Below are positions 1-7,321 of a stretch of DNA of 64,000 bases, piece by piece. Origin of the DNA: CALMEC01 sp964393105. Lineage in GTDB: Bacteria > Actinomycetota > Thermoleophilia > Miltoncostaeales > Miltoncostaeaceae. Each line of letters starts with the position of its first letter. Positions within the stretch are counted from its first letter, which is position 1. The translations under genes and the position numbers were made by a program. The notes under the pieces were generated by a model that was given only the letters and a program-made list of their open reading frames with translations, did not search any database and was not told the origin of the DNA. The stretch lies in contig CAYMSM010000068.1 of the NCBI GenBank assembly GCA_964393105.1, forward strand, positions 1 to 64,000. Reading direction: 5' to 3'.

Positions 1-170
1 CAGACACCCTGCGGTGAAGACGCCCCTGGTCCGCACCGACCGGGGCTCCGGGTCGGCTGTCCGAGTTGTGAATGACGCCCGCGTCCGCAACACCCGGTGT
101 CAGACACCCTCCGGTGAAGGCGCCCGTGGTCCGCACCGACCGGGGCTCCGGGTCGACTATCCGAGTTGCG
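1..170. repeat. Two 70-bp direct repeats spaced 100 bp
   Basis: Bases 1-70 recur at 101-170 with only a few substitutions. Both begin CAGACACCCT and share a long GC-rich core (ccgcaccgaccggggctccg). The core contains a CGACC...GGTCG inverted repeat that can fold. Just before the second copy, around 95-107, lies the perfect palindrome GGTGTCAGACACC. The first copy is cut by the window edge, so the array may extend to the left. The repeats are non-coding; their class is unknown. Confidence 0.7.
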
Positions 171-240
171 TCCCCCACGTGAAATGCGCGAGCCGGCCGC
201 TGTCGATCAGCACGCGGACATCGTCACCGAGCTCAATCAT
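157..240 (-). pseudogene. N-terminal remnant of a PPOX/F420-type oxidoreductase
   Basis: An ATG at 240 with a strong ribosome site (GAGGAGAG) just upstream opens a 27-residue frame. It starts MIELGDDVRVLIDSGRLAH, which resembles the first residues of pyridoxamine-5'-phosphate-oxidase-fold, F420-dependent proteins. The similarity stops after about 19-20 residues. The frame then runs into the direct-repeat DNA and ends at a TAG at 157. The rest of the gene, normally 120-150 residues, is absent. I read this as a gene truncated by the repeats; the family assignment rests on a short stretch. Confidence 0.45.
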
Positions 241-362
241 GACCTCTCCTCGAAGCACGCAGGGACTGGGTCAGAATAGGTTGCGTGCTGCGCACGCTGC
301 GCTGACCTTACGGAGTCGCGCCCCTGCATCCACGTTCACCCTCTTTACGTCAAGATTGGCCG

Positions 363-2261
363 CTAGGTGATCACCGTCTGGCAGCTCGGTGAGTCGTCGG
401 GCTTCGTATCGGCGTCGCCCGTCCAGCGGGCGAAGGTCGTCCAGGTGCCGACCTGCGGCATCGCGATGCCCCCGCCGTAGGCGCCAGTCGCGTCCGTCGT
501 CGTCGTCTGCACCGTCTCCACGCCGCCCGGCGGGGTGATGTGCAGCTCGACGCCCACGCCGGCGTGCGCCGGAGTCACGGCGCCGCTGATCGCGAAGACG
601 CCGGCTTTGGTCGGGGTCGGTGGGCACGTGAGCGTCAACGTCGATGTCTCCCGCGGATCCGGGGTGGGCTCCGGATTGAGGAACTCTCTCGGCGTGACCC
701 TGCGGACGCGATCGACGATCGCCTGGTCGAGCACCAGTCCGGGAGCTCCCGTGGCCGCGTTCTGCGCCTTGCGGAACGAGGCCAGACGCCTCACCAGCAG
801 CGTGCGGAGGCGGCGCGTCGCCCGACTCTTGTCCGTGTCGAAGATGCGGCGACCCGCGACGAGCGCCTCGCGGATCCCGTCGGCCGACGCCCTGGCGGCC
901 TTGATCCGGTTAGCCCGCTCAGTGGCCTTCATCCGCTTGTTCGCCGCCGCGACGGTGAGGCTGCCGAGTGCCCGCTGCTCCTTGACGGTGTCCTGGTCGT
1001 CGACCGTTTGGCGCACGAGCTGGGCCAGCGCGATCTCGGTTCGCAGGACTTCGGGAAGGGTCACGCGACGGAGCGCCGCGTTGCACGGGGTGCGCGCACA
1101 GACGGGCAGCCCCGCCGCAGCACGCCGCCGCTCGGCCGTCCGCAGCTGCACCCGCAAGCGGCGCAACTGGGCATCGAGCGCTGTCACTTGGGCACGCGCC
1201 AGTGCCGCACGCTGGCTGGCCGACAGGGTCAGCGCCGCCAGCGGCGCCGCCGTCGCCGGAGGCGGCGAGGCGACGACCGGGGCGGGGCACACCACGCGCG
1301 CCAGGAAATCCGCAAAGGAGTGGATCACGCCGGGGTTGGCGCGCAAGATATCGACCATCGGCGCGCGGCGGTCGCCGTAGCAACGGGCCTCGATGTCGGC
1401 CAGGGCCGCCGCGACGTTGCCCTCGACCTCGTAATCGTCGGCGGCGCGACCGGGGCAGCTCGGGGCCGGAGCGTAGTCGCGCGCCCAGTACTCGGCCCAG
1501 CCCTCGTTGAAGGCGAACCCGAGCCCGGTCTTGTTGCAGGGCTCGTGGTTCTGCAGGTAGTTGTGCGTGACGACGTCGCCCAGGAAGTGCCCCAGGTCGC
1601 CGTCATAGCCGTGGCGGATGACATGGCCGAACTCGTGGCGGGTGATGCTGTCGTCGCCGCCAGCGCCGTAGCCCACCGGGAACCCTCCCGGCCACATCAC
1701 CGCGGTGTGCGGGGTGAACGGCACGCCGGCGGTGATGGCGTCGGCGTTGATCAGAAGCCCCCCGGACGGCGGCGTGGTGCCCGTGAGCGCGCGGAAGTCC
1801 TGGTGGGCACGGTGGAACCCGCGCCAGACGGCGCACTTGTGCGACTGGCCCGGCGTGGAGAACAGCAGCCCGCCGAGATCGCGCGCCGCCACGTTGTTGG
1901 GCGACCCGCCCGAGTCGACCGACCAGTCGTTGATGCCCCAGAAGTCCTTCAGGCGGACACCGGCCGCATCGCGTAGCGCCATACGGACGAAGTGGTTGTC
2001 CTCGGCGTCGGTCGCCGGCAGCGAGAACGTCCCGTCGGGGTTGGCGAACCCGCGGGCGTCGATCGAGCCGACCCACTCCACCGGAAAGAAGTCGGGGCTG
2101 CCGCGACGCCACAGCTGCAGCTCGATCCCCCCGAGCGGCTGGATGTCGCCGCGGTCGTCGCACAGCCACTGACCCCGGTAGACCGTACGTGCCGCCTCGG
2201 CCGGTGCGGCGAGGGCGACGAGGCCGAGCGCGACGAGGGCGGCGACGAGGTACCGATGCAT
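363..2261 (-). CDS. Secreted HEXXH zinc metalloprotease-like protein
   Basis: The predicted protein has about 632 residues. The ATG at 2261 was chosen because it gives a clean signal peptide (MHRYLVAALVALGLVALAA, then an AEA-type cleavage site); the longer frame adds 34 unlikely residues. An HEFGH zinc motif lies near residue 209. A second conserved acidic stretch, NEGWAEYWARD, follows at about residues 250-260 and could give the third zinc ligand. Residues about 340-530 are Ala/Arg-rich and probably helical or coiled coil. The C-terminus (about 550-632) looks like a transthyretin/Ig-like beta domain (SGAVTPAHAGVGVELHITPP). Secretion and peptidase activity are inferred from these features. 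No specific peptidase family is recognised and there is no operon partner. Confidence 0.7.
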   Translation of the reverse strand: MHRYLVAALVALGLVALAAPAEAARTVYRGQWLCDDRGDIQPLGGIELQLWRRGSPDFFPVEWVGSIDARGFANPDGTFSLPATDAEDNHFVRMALRDAAGVRLKDFWGINDWSVDSGGSPNNVAARDLGGLLFSTPGQSHKCAVWRGFHRAHQDFRALTGTTPPSGGLLINADAITAGVPFTPHTAVMWPGGFPVGYGAGGDDSITRHEFGHVIRHGYDGDLGHFLGDVVTHNYLQNHEPCNKTGLGFAFNEGWAEYWARDYAPAPSCPGRAADDYEVEGNVAAALADIEARCYGDRRAPMVDILRANPGVIHSFADFLARVVCPAPVVASPPPATAAPLAALTLSASQRAALARAQVTALDAQLRRLRVQLRTAERRRAAAGLPVCARTPCNAALRRVTLPEVLRTEIALAQLVRQTVDDQDTVKEQRALGSLTVAAANKRMKATERANRIKAARASADGIREALVAGRRIFDTDKSRATRRLRTLLVRRLASFRKAQNAATGAPGLVLDQAIVDRVRRVTPREFLNPEPTPDPRETSTLTLTCPPTPTKAGVFAISGAVTPAHAGVGVELHITPPGGVETVQTTTTDATGAYGGGIAMPQVGTWTTFARWTGDADTKPDDSPSCQTVIT

Positions 2262-2425
2262 CGCACCATTATGAAAAGCCCTCAGGGGGCAGTGGGACGG
2301 CCGGTCCCAGCCCGTTCGCCTCCGGGTGCCCGGCACCTGGAGTGGGCCGTTCGCTTCTCCCACTCCGCATCACAGTCCGGGGTGGGTGAGAGGATCGGCG
2401 GGCCAAACCGATCATGGAGGCTGAG

Positions 2426-2791
2426 ATGCCGCGGATCGACGTCGAAGGGCTGGACCACGTCGCGATTCAGGTCGCCGACCAGACGGCCTCGGTGGCCTGG
2501 TACCAGCGACTCCTCAACGTCCGGACGCTCTACGACGATGTCTGGGGCAGGACGCCGACAATGCTCGCGGCGCCCGATGGCACCGGCGTCGCGGTGTTCC
2601 AGGCCCGGGCAGGAGCGTCCCCCGGCGTGACGCACCTCGCGTTCCGCGTGAGCGGGGAGCACTACATCGCCGCCAAGGCCCTACTCACACGCGAGGGCAT
2701 CCCGTTCGAAGAGCAGGACCACGAGGTGTCCCTGTCGGTGTACCTGCACGACCCCGACGGGGTCCAAGTAGAGCTGACGACCTACCACTGA
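2426..2791 (+). CDS. VOC (glyoxalase/bleomycin-resistance) family protein
   Basis: This 121-residue protein has the paired beta-alpha-beta fold signature of the vicinal oxygen chelate superfamily: GLDHVAIQVADQTASVAWYQ at the N-terminus and HDPDGVQVEL near the C-terminus. The His in LDHVAI, the His in THLAF and the Glu in VQVEL are the likely metal ligands. The start at 2426 has GGAGG five bases upstream; another ATG at 2414 is in frame but lacks such a site. VOC members include dioxygenases, lyases and resistance proteins, so the substrate cannot be named. It converges on the gene ending at 2842. Confidence 0.8.
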   Translation: MPRIDVEGLDHVAIQVADQTASVAWYQRLLNVRTLYDDVWGRTPTMLAAPDGTGVAVFQARAGASPGVTHLAFRVSGEHYIAAKALLTREGIPFEEQDHEVSLSVYLHDPDGVQVELTTYH

Positions 2792-2841
2792 CCCACTCAC
2801 GTTCCCAACCCCAGCCGCGGCGGGCGAGGTGTCGACATGGC

Positions 2842-3246
2842 TCACGCGCGCTCGACGCTCGCGGAGTCGTGTCGCCACAGCACCGCGACATGGAGCACCG
2901 AGTCCGTGAAAGCGATGTTCAGCCGGGGCTGCGCCGAGAACTGGCCCTCGTCGCTGCCGGCGTGCCACTCGCCGTGGACGAAATCGTCTTCCTTGACGGT
3001 CAGGAAGCCCCCGGTGTCGAGCATGAAAGCCTCGAGGTCATCGCCGTCGGAGCGCCGTTCCCTGAACTCGGCGTGGCCCGGCGGAGAACCGATCAGCACC
3101 CCCCGGGCAGCGAGACGGAAGGGACCGTGCAGGCTGCCAACGCGCAGCTCCACAAGCACGGTACGGCCCACAAGGTCGGTCAGCTTCGCAAGGGTCTCCG
3201 CGTAGTCGAGCGGTTCATATCGAGTGTCGGTCTCGCCGGCGGTCAT
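2842..3246 (-). CDS. Conserved-looking hypothetical protein
   Basis: This is a 134-residue, acidic, probably cytoplasmic protein with no signal peptide or membrane segment. An AGGGAG-like ribosome site precedes the ATG at 3246. The central part (GRTVLVELRVGSLHGPFRLA, then AFMLDTGGFLTVKEDDF) suggests a small beta barrel. No family is recognised. It converges with the VOC gene about 50 bp away and is followed upstream by another small minus-strand gene. Codon use is typical of the window, which supports real coding. Confidence 0.55.
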   Translation of the reverse strand: MTAGETDTRYEPLDYAETLAKLTDLVGRTVLVELRVGSLHGPFRLAARGVLIGSPPGHAEFRERRSDGDDLEAFMLDTGGFLTVKEDDFVHGEWHAGSDEGQFSAQPRLNIAFTDSVLHVAVLWRHDSASVERA

Positions 3247-3342
3247 CCTGGTCTCCCTGTCGCGGATGACCTATTCAATCACCGCAGAGGCGGGAGCAGC
3301 GACCATCTCGCGGTCGCCAGTCGCACCTACGCCCGGAGCGAG

Positions 3343-3618
3343 CTACCCCTCGTGGTCGAGCAGATACGTGATGTAGAACGGCCGCAGCGCGTCGGCGAGA
3401 TCGCCCTCGTCGGCCGTGCCGATGTCGTGCACGAGCGCGCGGACCTTGAAGATGTCGGCGCTACTGCGGCCCATGTCCCCCGTGGCGGCCTCCGCCGCTG
3501 GCAGCGTTTGCAGCAGCTCGTAGAAGAACTTGACGTCGAGGTGCCGTTCGGCACGCGTCACAGCGCGGTCGTGAAGCTCCTTGGAGCTGAGAGCGTCAAG
3601 TTCCTCACGGGTGGTCAC
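3343..3618 (-). CDS. Small helical hypothetical protein
   Basis: The likely product has 91 residues starting at the GTG at 3618 (VTTREELDALSSKELHDRAV). The open frame extends to 3801, but that would overlap the oppositely oriented PEBP gene and adds a non-conserved, Cys/Ser-rich leader. The protein is mostly helical, with DVKFFYELLQTLPAAEAATG in the middle and an acidic tail (DALRPFYITYLLDHEG). I have an impression of similar small proteins in related actinobacteria, but no function is known. No membrane segment or cysteine motif is seen. Confidence 0.55.
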   Translation of the reverse strand: MTTREELDALSSKELHDRAVTRAERHLDVKFFYELLQTLPAAEAATGDMGRSSADIFKVRALVHDIGTADEGDLADALRPFYITYLLDHEG

Positions 3619-3631
3619 AGCGACAAGGATA

Positions 3632-3684
3632 GTGCACCGTCCCAGGAGTTCGGCGGACATCCGGCGAGCGAGAAGCCGGTTCGA
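3632..3684. repeat. Dispersed repeat, copy A (hairpin-bearing)
   Basis: About 50 bp shares roughly three quarters identity with 7996-8048; most differences are transitions. The best-conserved part is atccggcgagcgagaagccg, containing CCGGC-9 nt-GCCGG, which folds into a short hairpin in both copies. It lies just upstream of the small minus-strand gene starting at 3618. It is a non-coding, REP-like dispersed element; the family is unknown. Confidence 0.5.
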
Positions 3685-3767
3685 TGGCTCGAGTACGGCC
3701 GGTGCGCACCTCGGACCGCCATGAGATGATGCGCTCAACCACTCCGCATCCCAGATGGAGGCATCAC

Positions 3768-4307
3768 ATGTCCCTCGATCGCGCAGTCGCCCCTGATCCA
3801 TACGACCTCCTTCCCGCCGTGCCCTCCTTCACCCTGGAGAGCGACGACGTCTCGGACGGCCAGATGCTGGCCTCGACCTTTGTACACGACAGTGCCGGCG
3901 GGGAGAACACCTCACCTCACCTGCGCTGGTCGGGCGCCCCTGCGAAGACCCGCGGGTATCTGGTGACCTGCTTCGACCCGGATGCCCCGACGGGAAGCGG
4001 CTTCTGGCACTGGCTTGTGGTTGACGTCCCGGCGACCGTCACCGAGCTCGCTCGCGGGGCGGGTGCCGGGGACGGGTCCGCTCTGCCCGACGGCGCCTTC
4101 CAGGTGCGAAACGACTACGGCTCGGTCGGCTACGGCGGCGCGGCACCTCCCCAAGGAGATGTGCCTCACCGGTATGTCTTCGCGGTTCACGCGCTCGACA
4201 CCGAGGCGCTCGGACCCGACTCGGGCGCCACGCCGGCAGTGGTGGGCTTCAATGCCGTTTTCCACGTGATCGCCCGGGCCACCCTTCGCCCGGTCTACGC
4301 TCACTAG
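3768..4307 (+). CDS. PEBP / YbhB-type protein
   Basis: This 179-residue protein belongs to the phosphatidylethanolamine-binding-protein superfamily (bacterial YbhB/YbcL type). Visible signatures are the DPDAPTGSGFWHWLVVDVPA loop and, near the C-terminus, PHRYVFAVHALD, both part of the anion/ligand pocket. The ATG at 3768 follows a GGAG ribosome site. There is no signal peptide, so it is cytoplasmic. Bacterial PEBPs have no firmly established role. It stands alone and is followed 24 bp later by a strong hairpin terminator. Confidence 0.9.
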   Translation: MSLDRAVAPDPYDLLPAVPSFTLESDDVSDGQMLASTFVHDSAGGENTSPHLRWSGAPAKTRGYLVTCFDPDAPTGSGFWHWLVVDVPATVTELARGAGAGDGSALPDGAFQVRNDYGSVGYGGAAPPQGDVPHRYVFAVHALDTEALGPDSGATPAVVGFNAVFHVIARATLRPVYAH

Positions 4308-4331
4308 TACTCCTTCCAGAGGTTCGTTGAA

Positions 4332-4371
4332 ATCTGGCGTGAGGCGAATCCCGGCTCGCCTTCCGCCAGAT
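4332..4371 (+). terminator. Long hairpin after the PEBP gene
   Basis: ATCTGGCG (4332-4339) pairs perfectly with CGCCAGAT (4364-4371). Inside it GAGGCGA pairs almost perfectly with TCGCCTT. The stem totals about 15 bp and begins 24 bp after the PEBP stop codon. There is no T-run, as is common for actinobacterial terminators. The remaining intergenic DNA up to 4609 holds a GGGGAA-TCA-TTCCCC inverted repeat (4526-4540) and a G5/C5 inverted repeat near 4581-4597, just before the next start. I see no gene there. Confidence 0.65.
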
Positions 4372-4609
4372 GCGGGAGACGAACTCCGTTCACCTCCGCC
4401 ACCCTCGAGGTATTCGTAGATGGTCGCGCGTGCCTCCTGGCGGGTCGGCCAGGAGCCCCATCGAGCAGCTCTCCCTCAGGGTGAACCTCGTACGAACCCC
4501 GGCGCTCCAGGTGCACTCACCTCCTGGGGAATCATTCCCCCACGAAGAGCGTCCGCGAACGCGGGTCGACGCCATTGCAAGGGGGTGTCGTCCCCCCTAC
4601 GATGAATCG

Positions 4610-5629
4610 ATGGGGGCACAACGGGGCCTCGTTGTCGGGCTCGCATTCGGCGCGGTGCTCTTCGCGTCGATGCCCGCGAGCGCCCTGACGACGATCGGCG
4701 CGGACCTCAACCGCCCGGCCAATGCGGCGTTTGGCTGTGAAGCGCTTGCATCGACTGACGCATTCGGCGGGCGACTCTTCCTGCCGTCCGGCGCCCAGAC
4801 GTGCACATACCTGGGGAGCGGCTCGATCTCCGACCAGCGAGAGGTTCCAGGCGCCCCGGCGACCGGCGTCGTCGTTCGCGCCCGGGTCAAGGTCGGGCCG
4901 GTCACCGGGCCCATGCAGATCACCGTACTGCGCGCCACGCGCTCGGGTATCGGATTTGCCTGCTGCTTCCACGCAGGCGAGACCCCTCCGTTCGTTCCCG
5001 CGGCAAACGCGGTGACGACCCTCAACGTTCGTCTCCCTGTGCGATTCGACCTGAATCCCGCGTTCGGCGAGACCAGGGACTACGTTGGGCTTACCGTGCT
5101 GGCCCCCGGTGTGCCGATCCCTGCGCACGAGGAGGGCGCCCCTGGCCGGTTCGGCGCTCCACTTGCCGCATCATGGTTCCCTCACGTTCGCCCCGGCGAT
5201 GAGCGGGTCGATAGCGCCGGAGTGGCCGGCGTCGTCCCACTCGTCCAAGCCGATGTCGTCCCGCTCTGTACGGGCGGCCTCGCCGCGCTCGCCGAGCACG
5301 GCGGCGCATGCCTTCGCGCGGTCACGCTCGCCGGCCGCACCGCTCCCGTTCGCCGAGGGGTAGCGACCGTATCGCTCGTGTGCAATCGGTCGACCACGTG
5401 TCAAGGGACGCTGCGGATCCAATCGGCGGCCGCGGTCGGCAAGGCCCGACCGACGACGTTCGGGACGCGACGCTTCCAACTCGGCCCAGGCGCGACACGC
5501 GCGCTCGCCGTCGCCCTGAACGCGAACGGCCGCCGACTCCTCCGCGGTCGCCGGACGGCGTACGTCTCGGCAAACGTGAGGCTCGGTGGTCCAGTGGTCG
5601 CCGCGCTCCGAGTCCGCCTCACGCGCTAG
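4610..5629 (+). CDS. Secreted protein of unknown function
   Basis: The product has 339 residues. The ATG at 4610 gives a standard signal peptide (MGAQRGLVVGLAFGAVLFAS, then MPASA|L) with an AxA cleavage site; the upstream extension of the frame has no coding character. The mature part is beta-rich. It includes a Cys pair (FACCFHAGE), a central lectin- or Ig-like stretch and a C-terminal Arg/Ala-rich domain (about 250-339) of a type common at the ends of secreted proteins in this lineage. No enzyme motif is visible. It is probably an extracellular or envelope protein. Confidence 0.6.
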   Translation: MGAQRGLVVGLAFGAVLFASMPASALTTIGADLNRPANAAFGCEALASTDAFGGRLFLPSGAQTCTYLGSGSISDQREVPGAPATGVVVRARVKVGPVTGPMQITVLRATRSGIGFACCFHAGETPPFVPAANAVTTLNVRLPVRFDLNPAFGETRDYVGLTVLAPGVPIPAHEEGAPGRFGAPLAASWFPHVRPGDERVDSAGVAGVVPLVQADVVPLCTGGLAALAEHGGACLRAVTLAGRTAPVRRGVATVSLVCNRSTTCQGTLRIQSAAAVGKARPTTFGTRRFQLGPGATRALAVALNANGRRLLRGRRTAYVSANVRLGGPVVAALRVRLTR

Positions 5630-5680
5630 TGCTCTGCCGTTCGCCCGTGCCACCGCAGCAACTGCCGGGCGGACCCACCG

Positions 5681-5716
5681 GCACCGTGAGCCGTGTGGGG
5701 TGGCGGCTCACGGTGC
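5681..5716. terminator. Bidirectional hairpin between convergent genes
   Basis: GCACCGTGAGCCG (5681-5693) is followed after a 10-nt loop by its exact reverse complement CGGCTCACGGTGC (5704-5716). This is a perfect 13-bp stem. It sits midway between the stop of the secreted-protein gene (5629, plus) and the stop of the methyltransferase gene (5729, minus), the classic place for a shared terminator. Confidence 0.8.
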
Positions 5717-5728
5717 TCGCGGGTCGAG

Positions 5729-6562
5729 TCAGTGGCGGATCCCGACCGACTCCAGGTACTCGCCCGGGATGGCGATCGCATCGTTCTCTGCGAGCCGGTC
5801 GAATCGCCGGGCAAGGGCGGCGAGATCCGCCGCCAGGTCCGGGCGGGCCCCCTCGTCGAGGGCCTCGAACGCCTTCACCGTGGGCCCGTACTCGGCCGCG
5901 AAGAAGTCGACGAACGCCTCTGGCGAGGTGAACCGGAACGTGAACGTCCGCGTCGAATGGGCAACCCAGTCCACCGCGTCGTCGAAGATCTCGGCGAGGT
6001 GCGACTCGGTGCCCCACAGCATCGGAGACGCGAGACCCGGCGGAGGGGTGACGTGGTCGGCGACGGTCCGGAACATCTCGCCGAGGAATCCCGACGGGAC
6101 CCAACTCGCCAGGCCGATCCGTCCTCCGGACCGGCAGGCGCGGACGATCTCGGAGGCGGCGCGGCGATGGTCCGGGGCGAACATCGCTCCGTACACCGAG
6201 ATCACCGCGTCGAACGCGGCATCGTCGCACGGAAGGGCTTCGGCATCCCCGTCGGTGAACGTGATGGTCAAGCGCTCGGCGGCAGCGCGTTCGCGCCCCC
6301 GGGCGAGCAGGCTCGGGACGTAGTCGACGCCGGTCACCTCGCAGCCGAGCCGCGCCGCTGCGATCGCCGCGTTTCCGCTGCCGGTGGCGACGTCGAGGAC
6401 ACGGGTTCCCGCCCGCAAATCGGTCGTGTCGCAGAGCCGCTCGGACACCGGGACGATGAGGGTGGCGACGGCGGAGTAGTCGCCGATCGCCCAGGTGGCC
6501 TGCTGGCGGCGCTTGATCGCCGCGAGGTCGGGGGTCGGCGGTGCGGTAGTTGTGGTGCTCAT
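5729..6562 (-). CDS. SAM-dependent class I methyltransferase
   Basis: This 277-residue protein has the Rossmann-fold methyltransferase motifs: VLDVATGSGNAAIAAARLG (motif I, SAM-binding Gly-rich loop), VTGVDY (motif II acidic residue) and GDAEALPCDDAAFDAVISVY (motif IV). It resembles UbiE/COQ5-like small-molecule methyltransferases; the substrate is unknown. The ATG at 6562 is preceded by GAGAGGAAA, better than the start ten codons upstream. It is divergent from a tetR gene, and the shared promoter region holds two palindromic operators. Regulation by that TetR protein is therefore very likely. Confidence 0.85.
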   Translation of the reverse strand: MSTTTTAPPTPDLAAIKRRQQATWAIGDYSAVATLIVPVSERLCDTTDLRAGTRVLDVATGSGNAAIAAARLGCEVTGVDYVPSLLARGRERAAAERLTITFTDGDAEALPCDDAAFDAVISVYGAMFAPDHRRAASEIVRACRSGGRIGLASWVPSGFLGEMFRTVADHVTPPPGLASPMLWGTESHLAEIFDDAVDWVAHSTRTFTFRFTSPEAFVDFFAAEYGPTVKAFEALDEGARPDLAADLAALARRFDRLAENDAIAIPGEYLESVGIRH

Positions 6563-6586
6563 GGTGTTTCCTCTCTCATGGTGAGT

Positions 6587-6630
6587 TAGCACGACCGGTC
6601 GTGCTACAAGCGAACCATACGACCGGTCGT
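6587..6630. promoter_or_regulatory. Two TetR operator palindromes
   Basis: Site 1, 6587-6606, is the perfect 20-bp palindrome TAGCACGACCGGTCGTGCTA. Site 2, centred on ACGACCGGTCGT (6619-6630), shares the right half GTGCTAAC but has a diverged left arm. Both lie in the 84-bp gap between the divergent methyltransferase and tetR starts. Site 2 ends 16 bp before the tetR ATG, so binding should repress both genes. The operator role is inferred from position and symmetry. Confidence 0.8.
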
Positions 6631-6646
6631 GCTAACTTGTCAAGGG

Positions 6647-7321
6647 ATGACGACAGAACGACCGACCCCCCCAGCACCCGCCGCCCCGCGACGGCAGCGC
6701 TCCGATGGGCAACGAAGCCGCGACGCGATCCTGCGCACGGCCGCCGGACTCGCAACGGTCGAGGGGCTCACCGGCCTGTCGCTCGGCCGTCTCGCCGGCG
6801 CCGTCGGGATGAGCAAGAGCGGCCTCTTCGCGCATTTCGGCTCGAAGGAGGAGCTGCAGCTCGCGACGATCGAGACCGCCGCAGGCATCTATGACGATGT
6901 CGTGGTACGCCCCGCGCTCGGCGCGGCGACGGGCCGTGCGCGTCTCGAGGCGTTGGCGGAGCGGTTCCTCGCTCACGTGGAGAACGCCGTGTTCCCGGGC
7001 GGCTGCTTCTTCGCGTCGGTCTCCGCGGAGGTCGACACGCAGGCCGGGCCGGTGCGCGATCGCGCCATGGCGACCGTGTCGGAGTGGCTCGGGCATCTTC
7101 GCACCGCGATCGAGACCGCGCAGGCAGAGGGCGACATCGACCCGGCCGAGGACCCGGACCAACTCGCGTTCGAGATCAACGCCTACCTCCTGCTGGCGAA
7201 CGCGCAGTTCGTGGCGACCGGTGAGGGGAGTGCCCTGGACAGGGCCCGGCGCGCGATCAACCGGCGGCTGGCCGCGCCGACTCCGTCCACCGTGTCATCG
7301 CAACGCCGCGCCGCCTCGTAG
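6647..7321 (+). CDS. TetR/AcrR family transcriptional regulator
   Basis: This 224-residue repressor has an N-terminal helix-turn-helix at about residues 25-70 (RDAILRTAAGLATVEGLTGL, then VGMSKSGLFAHFGSKEEL), the typical TetR DNA-binding motif. The C-terminal ligand domain carries a pattern seen in TetR_C proteins (FPGGCFFASVSAEVDTQAGP). The ATG at 6647 has a modest AAGG site and lies close to the second operator, so transcripts may have a very short leader. It is divergent from the methyltransferase it probably controls. The inducer is unknown. Confidence 0.92.
   Translation: MTTERPTPPAPAAPRRQRSDGQRSRDAILRTAAGLATVEGLTGLSLGRLAGAVGMSKSGLFAHFGSKEELQLATIETAAGIYDDVVVRPALGAATGRARLEALAERFLAHVENAVFPGGCFFASVSAEVDTQAGPVRDRAMATVSEWLGHLRTAIETAQAEGDIDPAEDPDQLAFEINAYLLLANAQFVATGEGSALDRARRAINRRLAAPTPSTVSSQRRAAS

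Noticed and set aside
535..1976. Long plus-strand frames opposite the metalloprotease gene
   Set aside because: They are shadow frames caused by high GC. Their composition is Arg/Gly/Ala-rich with no domain, while the minus-strand frame has a signal peptide and HEXXH motif.
5629..6592. Plus-strand frame covering the methyltransferase gene
   Set aside because: Shadow of the minus-strand gene, which has clear SAM-binding motifs and a good ribosome site.
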